A stretch of 35,453 nt of DNA from Deltaproteobacteria bacterium. GTDB taxonomy: Bacteria; Myxococcota; B64-G9. The position numbers and the translations under genes are program-made. The DNA lies in assembly GCA_030622135.1 (NCBI GenBank), contig JAUXGL010000019.1:1-35453 (forward strand), given 5' to 3'. The notes beneath the pieces were generated by a model. That model was given only the letters and a program-made list of their open reading frames with translations. It did no database searches and was not told where the DNA came from. Shown here in pieces: positions 24,014-31,965 of the stretch (position 1 is its first letter; every line of letters starts with the position of its first letter).

Positions 24014-26206
24014 ATGACTGATACTACGGAAGTCGAAAAACTGAAAGCTCGCGTCGAGGAGCTCGAGCAGCAACTGGTCGAGGAGCGGGACGAGTTCGGA
24101 TGGGATCTCAAGGCGGCCAAGGAATCCTCCGATCAGACCATCCGCAAGCTGGAGGGGGAACTCAAGCGACTCCAGAGCGTGGGCACTTCCACCTCGGTGA
24201 AACAGCCGGCCGAAGTGGGCAAGCCGGAAGACGTAAAGATGCTTACCCGGCGCGCCCTGTTGGCCGAGCGACGGGTGGCGGAACTCCAGGAAGAATTGAA
24301 ACGCGCCAGCCAGATGACTCCTCCTCCGGCGCCCAAGGGAGACCCCTTGCTTCGCCAGCGAGCGGAAGCCGCGGAAAGGGAGCGGGACGATCTGCGGAAA
24401 GAAAAACGAGCGTTGGAACGATCTGTAGAGGAGAAGAAGTCTTCCATAGAGCGGTTGAAGAAGGACCAGGAGGGGGCCCGGGGGTTCAAGCGGCAGCTGG
24501 AGAGTGTAAGAAAAGATCTTGCCGATCGGGAGAAGGAGCTGCGCAACGCCCGCGACGCGGTCTCGGGTCAGGGTGATTTGGCCTCCGCGCTGGAAGAAAA
24601 GGAGACAAAGATCCACGAGCTGGCCCAGGAGTTGAACAACCTGGCCGTGGTCGAAGTGGAACGAGACAGCCTATTTACGGAGATGGAGCAGCTTCGGGCC
24701 GACCTGCAGAAGCAGCAGTCTAGCCAGGCCGAGAAGGAATCCGCGCAGGTTGCCAAGCTGGAAGCCGATGTGGAACGGCTCAAGCAGGAGCTGGCCCAGG
24801 TTCAACTCGCCTCCGGCCAGATGGTGGAGCAGCGCGAGCGGGAAACCGCGCGCCTGAAGGCGGATCTGCAAGAAGTCAGCGAGAAAGAAGCTACCTTTGC
24901 CGGCCAGACGGATCAGATAAAAAGGGAAGTGACCCGGCTCCGGCACGAGCTGGTGGTAACCACGCGGGAGCGGGATGAGCTCGTGATCCAGCTCCGAGCG
25001 CTGCGCGAGGATCAGGAGACCGGTGTCTACGTTATGTCCGAAGAGGTCCAAGGGAAGTCGCCAACGGAGACCATTCGGGACGGCACGCCTCTGGGGGCCG
25101 ACGAGCCGGCCCTGCCGGTGGGCGAAGCCGAGGAACTGTTTCCGGAGGACGGTTTCTTCCTGGAAGAGGTCACCCAGAAGGCCAAGCCGACCTTTGCCAA
25201 GGGAGAGACCCGGCGCGCGGAGGTTCCACCTTCGCCCATGAATGATTCGGTTTCGGAGGGAGAGCCGGCTGTCCCGGCCGTTTCCGCATCGGGTTCGGTC
25301 CCGGGCGATGAAACGCCCGGGACTAAAGCGGACCTCGCCCCGGGCGCCGAGTCGGCTTCTTCGGAGAAGATGGATGAGGAAGGATTCGCCGGGGTGCCGG
25401 AGGTGGATTTGGAGGAGCCGGCGCCGAACCTCATGTCATTCGCCGACGAGGAGTTGCCGGAACCGACCCAGGACGTTAGGCCCGAGCGGACGGTACCGAA
25501 CCCATCTTCCAAATTACCACGGGTGTCCCGCCCGAAACGCAAGGGCGGAGTTATTCCGAAGGTAGTGGTTTTCGGAATCCTGGCCGGTTTGATTGTCGGC
25601 GGTGCCTATCATTTCTTTCCCAAGTGGTTTGGGTTGGGTACCGGGGATGGGGAGGTCATCGAAGCCACCGACTCCGGAGCACGGACGGACGCGGCCGCCG
25701 TCGTGGCGGCGGCCCCGGCCGACGCCGGGGAGGCGGCCGCCGACGCTACCGTCCCCGATGCCGGCGCGGGGGAGGCGGCCGCGGACGAGGACGTGGAAGA
25801 GCCCAGAGAACCCGAGGAGCCGGTAGAATCCCAAGAGCCCGATCCCAAGATTGACAAGGCGCAGGCGTTCGCCGCGAAACTGTTGAGAAATAAGCGATTA
25901 AACAAAGCGATGAAGTTCCTGGAAGCCTGGGTGGGAAAAGAGCCCGCCGATCCTACCCTCCGCTACCTCTATGGACGGGCCAAGTCCGCCAAGCGCTGGT
26001 ACAAGAGCGCCGCGGAGGAACTGGAAAAGGCCATCGAGCTGAATCCCGGCCTGGCCGACGCCTACTACGAACTGGGGGGCGTCTACATTCGGATGAAGGA
26101 CAACGGCCAGGCTTGCCGGGTCCTGAAGAAATACGTCGAACTCGCCCCCTCCGACCGGCGCACGCCGGCGGTGAGGAAGCACATCCGCAAGCTAAACTGC
26201 CCCTGA
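24014..26206 (+). CDS. Long coiled-coil / single membrane helix / TPR protein
   Basis: 730 residues, no signal peptide. Residues 1-340 are almost unbroken coiled coil apart from a Pro-containing break near 100-112. Residues 345-510 are acidic and Pro-rich. A basic stretch RVSRPKRKGG precedes one membrane helix (513-536), consistent with N-in topology. An Ala/Asp/Glu-rich linker (550-612) holds a local repeat (DAGEAAADAT / DAGAGEAAADED). TPR units close the chain (about 613-715: DPTLRYLYGRAKSAKRWYKSAAEELEKAIELNP...DAYYELGGVYIRMKD). It is a longer paralogue of the upstream protein. Function unknown. Confidence 0.87.
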   Translation: MTDTTEVEKLKARVEELEQQLVEERDEFGWDLKAAKESSDQTIRKLEGELKRLQSVGTSTSVKQPAEVGKPEDVKMLTRRALLAERRVAELQEELKRASQMTPPPAPKGDPLLRQRAEAAERERDDLRKEKRALERSVEEKKSSIERLKKDQEGARGFKRQLESVRKDLADREKELRNARDAVSGQGDLASALEEKETKIHELAQELNNLAVVEVERDSLFTEMEQLRADLQKQQSSQAEKESAQVAKLEADVERLKQELAQVQLASGQMVEQRERETARLKADLQEVSEKEATFAGQTDQIKREVTRLRHELVVTTRERDELVIQLRALREDQETGVYVMSEEVQGKSPTETIRDGTPLGADEPALPVGEAEELFPEDGFFLEEVTQKAKPTFAKGETRRAEVPPSPMNDSVSEGEPAVPAVSASGSVPGDETPGTKADLAPGAESASSEKMDEEGFAGVPEVDLEEPAPNLMSFADEELPEPTQDVRPERTVPNPSSKLPRVSRPKRKGGVIPKVVVFGILAGLIVGGAYHFFPKWFGLGTGDGEVIEATDSGARTDAAAVVAAAPADAGEAAADATVPDAGAGEAAADEDVEEPREPEEPVESQEPDPKIDKAQAFAAKLLRNKRLNKAMKFLEAWVGKEPADPTLRYLYGRAKSAKRWYKSAAEELEKAIELNPGLADAYYELGGVYIRMKDNGQACRVLKKYVELAPSDRRTPAVRKHIRKLNCP

Positions 26207-26245
26207 AAAGCAGGGACTGCTTCGCTGTTCCGAATAGAACTACTT

Positions 26246-27613
26246 TTAGTTGGCGAAGGGTTTTTCCAGGCCCAGGTTGTGCCGCCGGTTGGATTTTTTC
26301 AGTTGCAAGGCGCACCAGATGGAGATCACTCCCAGCACCAGGAAGGGAGAGACGGCCCAGGTGTAATCGGAATCGGTTACGTCGAGAATCTGACCCGGCA
26401 ACCAGTAGAAGAGGGCCAGTCCCCAGTTCTGGATGGTGAACATGCCGGCGTAGGCCGTTCCCAGTCGGTTTTCCGGCACGATTTTAGCCACCGAAGGCCA
26501 CATGGCCGCGGGCACCAACGAGAAGGCGATGCCCAGACAGAACAGCGCCACATAGGCCAGGGCGTCGATTCTGATAAATGTCAGGGTCAGGTGGGCGAAG
26601 ATCAGCAGCACGGAGCCGAGCAGCATCATCGATGAGGCCTTGCCACGTCGGTCAATGAGCCATCCGAAAAAGGGCGTGAACATGATGGAACCCAACGGGA
26701 TCAACCCGGTGATCTTCGGTCCGTTGGTTAGATAGAGGCCGACCTTCTCCGCCAGGGGCAAGCTGCCGAAGTTATCCGGCAGAGCCATCGAAAAGCCGAA
26801 GTTATGGTGCAGGACGCTGGGACCGTAGGCGCCGATGAAGGGAAAGACCGCCGAGTAGTAGACCACGCACAGCGAGGCGATCCACAAGAAGGTGGGGTTC
26901 TTAACCAGTTTGACGAAATCACCCAGGCGAAACTTCTCGTCATCCGTCTCCGTTGTCTCCTGAGCTTGTTTCTGTACCTGCCGGTCGAGTCTTTTGTCAA
27001 AGACCAGGTAGACCAGCAGCAGGATAAAGGCGGCACCGATTAGCGAAGCGGCCAAACCCAATGCCGGCACGACCTGGTTGTTGGCGATGTCCAGGCCAAA
27101 GGAGACGGCAAAAAAGGAACCCAGGCGCCCGAAGCCCACATTGATTGCCATGGCCAGCGCCAGTTCGTGGCCCTTGAACCATTTCACCACCACCCGCGAC
27201 ACGATCACACAGGTGATTTCCAGCCCGATTCCAAAAACGATGCGGCCGGCGGCCATGAGCAAGATCTTGGTGGACGTATCCTCGGTCAGAAGATCGCTGG
27301 CGCCCAGGCTGGTCAAGATGCCGCCGGCAGTGACCAGGAGGCCGAACAGTATGGCGGACAAGCGGATGCCCCACCGGTCCAGGATGAAACCGCCTACCAG
27401 GATCATGCCCAGGCAGTTGGCCCAGGTAGTGGCACTGACCACGATCCCGAAATCGCCCGAGTCGATCCCCAGATCCCTCTCCATCAATTCTTTGAGCGGA
27501 GAAAAGACGTCCTGGAACCAGTAAGTGGCAAAAAACAACACGCTGATCAGCACCAGCATGGACCAGCGCATCAGCTTTGAATCTCTAGAAGTTTGTTGAC
27601 CGATGGTTTCCAT
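26246..27613 (-). CDS. Major facilitator superfamily transporter
   Basis: 455 residues from ATG 27613 with CTGGAG 7 bases upstream; the open frame to 27958 is not needed. About twelve membrane helices are visible. The loop GGFILDRWGIRLS after helix 2 is the MFS motif A equivalent, mirrored by GWLIDRRGKASS in the second half. The N-terminal part (FATYWFQDVFSPLKELMERDLGIDSGDFG) resembles the MFSD1-like branch of solute transporters. It should be a proton-coupled secondary carrier of the inner membrane; the substrate is not predictable. It is divergent from the VKOR-DsbA gene, and an inverted repeat lies just upstream. Confidence 0.88.
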   Translation of the reverse strand: METIGQQTSRDSKLMRWSMLVLISVLFFATYWFQDVFSPLKELMERDLGIDSGDFGIVVSATTWANCLGMILVGGFILDRWGIRLSAILFGLLVTAGGILTSLGASDLLTEDTSTKILLMAAGRIVFGIGLEITCVIVSRVVVKWFKGHELALAMAINVGFGRLGSFFAVSFGLDIANNQVVPALGLAASLIGAAFILLLVYLVFDKRLDRQVQKQAQETTETDDEKFRLGDFVKLVKNPTFLWIASLCVVYYSAVFPFIGAYGPSVLHHNFGFSMALPDNFGSLPLAEKVGLYLTNGPKITGLIPLGSIMFTPFFGWLIDRRGKASSMMLLGSVLLIFAHLTLTFIRIDALAYVALFCLGIAFSLVPAAMWPSVAKIVPENRLGTAYAGMFTIQNWGLALFYWLPGQILDVTDSDYTWAVSPFLVLGVISIWCALQLKKSNRRHNLGLEKPFAN

Positions 27614-27646
27614 ATTTGACTCCAGGATGTTATGGCCCCCCATCGT

Positions 27647-27665
27647 AAGAATTACGGGAATTCTT
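27647..27665. repeat. 19-bp inverted repeat upstream of the MFS gene
   Basis: Perfect 7-bp arms AAGAATT / AATTCTT around a 5-base centre ACGGG, 34 bp before the MFS start codon. Size and position suit a repressor operator or a leader hairpin. Confidence 0.4.
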
Positions 27666-27714
27666 TGTATCAGATTTGGAACCAGATAGAAAGGCAATAT
27701 TCCACCGGGTCCAC

Positions 27715-27736
27715 GATGACGTATTGATGACGTATT
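27715..27736. repeat. Tandem 11-bp direct repeat in the MFS/VKOR intergenic region
   Basis: GATGACGTATT occurs twice without a gap. The 11-bp period is one helical turn, so both copies face the same side of DNA. They lie about 18 bp upstream of the predicted -35 of the VKOR gene, a common place for an activator. Confidence 0.5.
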
Positions 27737-27753
27737 GGGGTGGCATATCCTGG

Positions 27754-27782
27754 TTGCGTTGACCATTGGGGAAGTGTAAAGT
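27754..27782 (+). promoter_or_regulatory. Candidate promoter of the VKOR-DsbA gene
   Basis: TTGCGT (27754-27759), 17-bp spacer, TAAAGT (27777-27782), 26 bases before the ATG. The -35 is weak, in keeping with activation from the direct repeat upstream. Confidence 0.35.
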
Positions 27783-27808
27783 TTTCGTGCGTTAGGGAGT
27801 GGTCGGAC

Positions 27809-29203
27809 ATGGGCAGGGGAGAGACGCAGCACAAGAAACAGTCGGGTGGTTCCGGACGTGGATTGCTTATCGCGTTGGTGCTGGTTTCCCTGGTGGGCCT
27901 GGGCACCTCGGTTTACCTGAGCGTTTTGCACTGGCAGGTTTACAACCAACCAGGTCACGAGAGCTTCTGCGCGGTAAGCGAAGCGGTCAATTGCGACACG
28001 GTGGCCCTGAGCCGCTTCTCGCTGATCTTAGGCGTGCCCTTGTCCACCTGGGGGATCCTCTTCTACCTGGGGCTTGTAATTCTCGGTATCTGGGGCTTCT
28101 GCCGCCGCGAAGCACTCTGGCCGTGGGGCTTGCTGGGTCTGCTCAACGCTATGGCCGTGGGAATTTCCACGTTTCAGTTTTTGATCAGTGAGCTTGTCAT
28201 CCACTCCTTTTGCATCATGTGCATCACGATCTGCGCGGTGAACGCTGCCACCGCGGTACTTTGCGTGTTAGGGCAGCGAAAGGTTGGCCTTCCGACCATC
28301 GGGGCCTCCGCAGCACCTGTGGGCGCATTGCTGATAGGGAATGCCGTTTTTTTGGCGTGGTTCCACCGATTGGCGTTCAGATCGGTGTTTTTTGCCTGGT
28401 TCAACAGCTTGCTGCTTGTCGCTGTAATCGTTTTGAGTATTGTTGGGAGGGGAGGCGCCAGGAAGGTATTGTTCCGATGGTTTGCAGACCTGGTGGTGTT
28501 GTTCAAGCGTCCGCTGGTCGGGGGCGGTTTGTCTGCGGCGGTTGTGTGTGTTGGCGTGACGTTGTTGATCGTCACGCCGCACATGTATCCGCAGCAGAAC
28601 GATGTGATTGCATTCGGTATTCAGGACATCGGTACGGGGCGGACTCAGGCGGGGCACAACTGGATCGGGGCAGAGGCGCCCGAGCTGGTGATTGTGGAGT
28701 ACTCCGATTACGAGTGTCCGTTTTGTCGCAAGGCCCATGAGGTTATCCGGCAGGTCGTGCGGGAACGGAAGGGTTGGCTTCGATTGGTGCACGTGCACGT
28801 GCCTCTGGATCATAGCTGCAATCCGATGTTGAGAAAACCGTTTCACCGGCATGCATGCGACTGCGCCCGGGCGGCCATTTGCGCGGATCGCCAGAACCGT
28901 TTCTGGGTGATGAATGACGCCCTGTTCGTCCGCCGCTGCGGGCTGGATGCGGGCGGCCTGGCCATGCTGGCGGAGAAGCTGGGGCTGGACGTCCAGGTTT
29001 TTAGGACCTGCATGAAGGCACCGGAAACCGAGAACCTGCTCCAGGAAGACCTGGCCGAGTGCCGGGCGGTGGCCGAGGAGTGCCGGCATGCGGGGAGGAG
29101 ATTCGGGACGCCCACTTTCACCGTTTTAGACAAGGTGGTGGTGGGGCTGAAGAAAAAGGAGTACTGGATCCGGTTGGTGGAGGAACTACGCGGATCTAGC
29201 TAG
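27809..29203 (+). CDS. VKOR family protein fused to a DsbA-like thioredoxin domain
   Basis: 464 residues from ATG 27809 with GGGAG 9 bases upstream. The N-terminal half is a vitamin K epoxide reductase-type membrane domain: loop cysteines C54 and C62 (FCAVSEAVNCDTVALS), GVPLSTWGILFY, and the active CxxC at 135-138 (CIMC). Two or three extra helices (about 165-255) follow. The C-terminal part is a periplasmic DsbA-like domain with CPFC (303-306) and the cis-Pro loop GTPTF (Pro435). The thioredoxin part would oxidise cysteines in exported proteins and be re-oxidised by the VKOR part using quinone. It may form disulphides in the Cys-bearing exported proteins of this window. Confidence 0.92.
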   Translation: MGRGETQHKKQSGGSGRGLLIALVLVSLVGLGTSVYLSVLHWQVYNQPGHESFCAVSEAVNCDTVALSRFSLILGVPLSTWGILFYLGLVILGIWGFCRREALWPWGLLGLLNAMAVGISTFQFLISELVIHSFCIMCITICAVNAATAVLCVLGQRKVGLPTIGASAAPVGALLIGNAVFLAWFHRLAFRSVFFAWFNSLLLVAVIVLSIVGRGGARKVLFRWFADLVVLFKRPLVGGGLSAAVVCVGVTLLIVTPHMYPQQNDVIAFGIQDIGTGRTQAGHNWIGAEAPELVIVEYSDYECPFCRKAHEVIRQVVRERKGWLRLVHVHVPLDHSCNPMLRKPFHRHACDCARAAICADRQNRFWVMNDALFVRRCGLDAGGLAMLAEKLGLDVQVFRTCMKAPETENLLQEDLAECRAVAEECRHAGRRFGTPTFTVLDKVVVGLKKKEYWIRLVEELRGSS

Positions 29204-29299
29204 CATCACTTGGGTGTACAAACTCATCGATCTTGAGTCATCCCTACAAGTCAGGGACTACTTCGTTGAATTTACAGAAGGCTTCCACACACCGGTCGT

Positions 29300-29322
29300 C
29301 GGCTTGTGCCGAGCCGTTTTTT
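29300..29322 (+). terminator. Rho-independent terminator after the VKOR-DsbA gene
   Basis: Stem CGGCT (29300-29304) / AGCCG (29312-29316), 7-base loop, then six T. It lies in the 146-bp gap between the converging VKOR and PilZ genes. Confidence 0.55.
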
Positions 29323-29349
29323 GGTGAGGCGCTAGGCTCTTTTGAACGT

Positions 29350-30534
29350 TTACCTTTCGAAAATAACGACTACGCGGTCTTTCTTCCGAACGATGCGGTG
29401 CCTGGGGACCTTGGACCCATTGAAATCGAGGACGAACCGGGTGAACTTCGGTTGCTCGCCCACCCGGACCCGGGCCACGGACGGCGCGAGATGTTCATTC
29501 GTGCGAGTCTTGCCGGAGTACGTGGCCCCCTTGAAATCCACCGCCAGACGCGGAGGGTTCTTCAGGGTGAAGTGCTTGATCTCCACCGGGCCGCTGGCCG
29601 CGACAACCATGCGCCACTCGCCGCTTTTTTCCGAGAACACCGCCGGGCCTACCTGCAGATCCTCGCTGGTGCCTGCCGGAGAAGGTTCGGGTTTCTTCTC
29701 GGCGATTGGTTCCGGTTTCTTTTTTGCTACCGGCTCATCGGAAGGTGGGACGGCAGACTTCGCCGCGAGTTTGTTGGGCTCCTCGGACGGAACCGGGTTT
29801 TCCGCCGTGGCGGGTTTGGCCGCTTCCGGTTCGCCCAAGTTCCCCGGTGGCTTGAGTAAGATCAAGGTTAGGAAGGTGACCAGCGCGACTAAGAGGACGA
29901 ATCCACCGAATAGCATCATTTTGGTGCGGCGACGCGGTGGAGTGGTTAGCATGATTGTCACTCCTTCTTTGATTGGTGGTTTTTCCTCCGCCGGTTTGAC
30001 CGGCCCCTTCGGCTGTTCGGCTTGTTCTCGCCGTGGTTCGGATGCCGCTACGTCCAGATTCATTCGCAGGGGTTTCGCCGCCGGGGCGAGGTCCGGTTTA
30101 GTCCCGGCCGATGCCGCGGCCGGGACTTTCGCCGGCTGGGGCTGGGTTTGCAGGGCGTCGTCGATGAACGCCTCGATCTTCAGCTTGGAATCCTCGGGCA
30201 TGGACTTGAACTCGATGCCCATTCCCGCGGGAGCGCCGTCGATGCTGATGGGTTCGAAGGCCTTGTTCCAGACTACTTCCCCTTCTTCTACCTTCACCTT
30301 CCCCGCATTGGTCTCGAACTCCAGGGTAATTTTCTTGCCCTTGGGGAGGGGCCGGTTGCTGCGCAAGAACATGCCGGTCTTGCTGACGTTTCCGGCAAAC
30401 ACGTCCACGGCGGTGTTCTCGCCGGGAACCACCACCTTGACCGGACTGAAGAAATCCACCCGAGGAGACGCCCGTTTGGGAGTGCCTGCCTCTGGCTTCT
30501 CCGTCTCTGGTCTCTTCTCGTCGTCACCCGGCAT
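29350..30534 (-). CDS. PilZ - membrane helix - AMIN domain protein
   Basis: 394 residues. The N-terminal PilZ domain (about 20-125) keeps both c-di-GMP-binding motifs: RASPR (RxxxR, 21-25) and NVSKTG (NxSxxG, 49-54). A Pro/Ala linker leads to one membrane helix (about 206-227). A second Pro/Lys linker precedes an AMIN domain (about 305-394: GEWRMVVAASGPVEIKHFTLKNPPRLAVDF), the module that places amidases and PilQ secretins on peptidoglycan. Topology is N-in, AMIN periplasmic. The protein could pass a cytoplasmic c-di-GMP signal to the cell wall or a secretin. No Shine-Dalgarno is seen and the promoter predicts a leaderless mRNA. Confidence 0.9.
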   Translation of the reverse strand: MPGDDEKRPETEKPEAGTPKRASPRVDFFSPVKVVVPGENTAVDVFAGNVSKTGMFLRSNRPLPKGKKITLEFETNAGKVKVEEGEVVWNKAFEPISIDGAPAGMGIEFKSMPEDSKLKIEAFIDDALQTQPQPAKVPAAASAGTKPDLAPAAKPLRMNLDVAASEPRREQAEQPKGPVKPAEEKPPIKEGVTIMLTTPPRRRTKMMLFGGFVLLVALVTFLTLILLKPPGNLGEPEAAKPATAENPVPSEEPNKLAAKSAVPPSDEPVAKKKPEPIAEKKPEPSPAGTSEDLQVGPAVFSEKSGEWRMVVAASGPVEIKHFTLKNPPRLAVDFKGATYSGKTRTNEHLAPSVARVRVGEQPKFTRFVLDFNGSKVPRHRIVRKKDRVVVIFER

Positions 30535-30541
30535 CGGCTAC

Positions 30542-30570
30542 ATGGTATTCGCCCGATCACAGTCAGTCAA
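30542..30570 (-). promoter_or_regulatory. Predicted promoter of the PilZ-AMIN gene (leaderless layout)
   Basis: On the minus strand: TTGACT (30570-30565), 17-bp spacer, TACCAT (30547-30542). Seven bases separate the -10 from the ATG, exactly as at nhaC. Confidence 0.55.
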
Positions 30571-30585
30571 CGGATCCTTTTTCTT

Positions 30586-30614
30586 TTGACACGGGAAGGT
30601 AGGCCTGGTACGGG
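30586..30614 (+). promoter_or_regulatory. Predicted promoter of the four-helix membrane protein gene
   Basis: TTGACA (30586-30591), 17-bp spacer, TACGGG (30609-30614). The -10 is poor; the -35 and spacing match the other promoters here. Confidence 0.35.
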
Positions 30615-30659
30615 ATCGGAAAATGGTTCGGAATCCGAGTTTTTTTAGAGGAGGTTGTC

Positions 30660-31124
30660 ATGTGGGGACTGGGGTTATGGGTAAATCTGATCATGTTGTT
30701 TATCCTGGGTGTCCTGGGTGCCTCCAGTGTGATTATAAAGAAGAAGCCCGAGGCCAAAGACCTCATTGATAAGTTGGCCAAGATATCCGGTTATGTGGGT
30801 ATCGTAGCGGTCCTCTGGGGGATCTGGAACCTGATCGGGCTTTTGCGGTCCATTGGCTTGCTGGGTCACTTCCCCTTGATTTGGATCACCACGCTCGCGG
30901 TGACCGTCGTCTTTCTGGGGCTGGGTTTCATCTTCGGTTACGGCCTGGTCGCCGCCTACATGAGCGAGGACGCCAAGGCCAAGGTCGCGGGAATCCGGAA
31001 GAAACTGCTGAAATTCCAGATACCTCTTGGATGGCTCTCCCTGGCCTTGGTGGTGTGGCTGTGCCTGTTGAGATGGGTTATTACCGGAAGTTCTTATTAT
31101 AATATACCAATAAGTCATTTATAA
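30660..31124 (+). CDS. Four-helix inner-membrane protein of unknown function
   Basis: 154 residues with four predicted membrane helices (about 4-26, 44-66, 73-98, 120-143) and a cytoplasmic-looking Lys-rich loop (26-42, KKKPEAKDLIDKLAK). A strong AGAGGAGG site lies 5 bases before the ATG, so expression is probably good. No family recognised. It is followed by the exported protein at 31154, which appears to have its own -10 box. Confidence 0.8.
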   Translation: MWGLGLWVNLIMLFILGVLGASSVIIKKKPEAKDLIDKLAKISGYVGIVAVLWGIWNLIGLLRSIGLLGHFPLIWITTLAVTVVFLGLGFIFGYGLVAAYMSEDAKAKVAGIRKKLLKFQIPLGWLSLALVVWLCLLRWVITGSSYYNIPISHL

Positions 31125-31125
31125 T
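31120..31125 (+). promoter_or_regulatory. Candidate -10 box of the exported protein gene
   Basis: A perfect TATAAT overlaps the stop of the preceding gene, 28 bases before ATG 31154. Another TATAAT lies at 31098-31103. No good -35 is seen for either; TTATAA at 17 bp is the best. Confidence 0.3.
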
Positions 31126-31153
31126 CAGATTCGACTTAGTTTGAGGTTTCGAG

Positions 31154-31900
31154 ATGAACCGAGGGCTTAACCTTCTTTTGACGGTAGCCTTGCTGCTGGT
31201 CATTTGTCCTTTCTCGTCTCGCGCGGGGAGGATGAAGACCATCGCCTTCGTGCCCGATTCGAGCTGTCGGGCGAGCAAGCTGGTCGGCGGCGTGGAGGCG
31301 GCGCTGGAGACCAACCTGAAGGTCAAGCGCGTGCGGGTGGTTTGGAAGGACAAGGGTGCCGCTCACATCCTGCTGCAATACTTCCTGCTGGTCCGGCGCG
31401 ACGGCGACCGGATCATGGTCCAGCTCGACGGCCGGGCCTTCGAGAACCGGAGCGGCAAGCTGCTGGCCGAGGGCTCGGTGACCAGCGAGGCCTTTGACGA
31501 CAACGAGAAGGGTCGCATGAACGCGGCCACCCAGGCCGGACAGCTCTTGGGCGAGAGCCTGTCGGCATCGCTGCACGAAGCCCTGTGGGCCAAGGGCAAG
31601 GGGCGGCGGATCATGCTTCAGATCACCCTGGATGAGAGCGCCGGATCTTACCGCGAGAGAGTCGTCGAGCGCCTGAAGGCCGGGCTTGAGAAAATGTCCC
31701 CCCGCTTGAAGGGGAGCACGCCCAGAAACCTGGTGGCGGTGATCGTCTCGGACGAAAAAGAGAAAGACTTGGTCGAGATCGTGGAGAAGGCCCTGATCGG
31801 CAAGGATCCCCTGAAAGCCATCTGGGAGGTTCAGTCGCCCAACACGCTGATCCTGCGCCTGTGTGGGGAAAAATCAAAGAAGAACCCCCGGGCGCCTTAA
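31154..31900 (+). CDS. Exported protein of unknown function
   Basis: 248 residues. A signal peptide covers about 1-24 (LLLTVALLLVICPFSSRA). The mature part has an alpha/beta pattern: KTIAFVPDSS, then an amphipathic helix SKLVGGVEAALETN, then KRVRVVW, and a second similar unit from about 160 (RRIMLQITLDESAGSYRERVVERLKAGLE). This suggests two related domains of the kind seen in periplasmic proteins that bind small partners. No catalytic motif. TGAGG lies upstream of the ATG. The small ORF at 31956 and the lipoprotein at 32110 follow on the same strand. Confidence 0.8.
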   Translation: MNRGLNLLLTVALLLVICPFSSRAGRMKTIAFVPDSSCRASKLVGGVEAALETNLKVKRVRVVWKDKGAAHILLQYFLLVRRDGDRIMVQLDGRAFENRSGKLLAEGSVTSEAFDDNEKGRMNAATQAGQLLGESLSASLHEALWAKGKGRRIMLQITLDESAGSYRERVVERLKAGLEKMSPRLKGSTPRNLVAVIVSDEKEKDLVEIVEKALIGKDPLKAIWEVQSPNTLILRLCGEKSKKNPRAP

Positions 31901-31947
31901 TCCCCCACCCTTATGTCTTTGTCGTTCCGCTGGATAGCGTGGAGGGG

Positions 31948-31965
31948 CCACGCGCATGCGCGTGG
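31948..31965. repeat. Perfect 18-bp palindrome containing an ATG
   Basis: CCACGCGCATGCGCGTGG is fully self-complementary, flanked by GGAGGGG on the left and GGCTCCCC on the right, which can add a four-pair outer stem. There is no T-tract, so it does not look like a terminator. The ATG at its centre starts a 34-codon ORF. Confidence 0.75.

Noticed and set aside
26209-29268. Similar 17-base strings CAGGGACT(G/A)CTTCG(C/T)TG at 26211-26227 and 29252-29268, both just after plus-strand genes
   Set aside because: Two mismatches in 17 bases is expected several times by chance in 35 kb; no further copies were noticed and no mobile gene is linked.
31098-31103. Second TATAAT near the end of the four-helix protein gene
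   Set aside because: Lies inside the coding region with no -35 at a usable distance; the copy at 31120 is better placed for the next gene.
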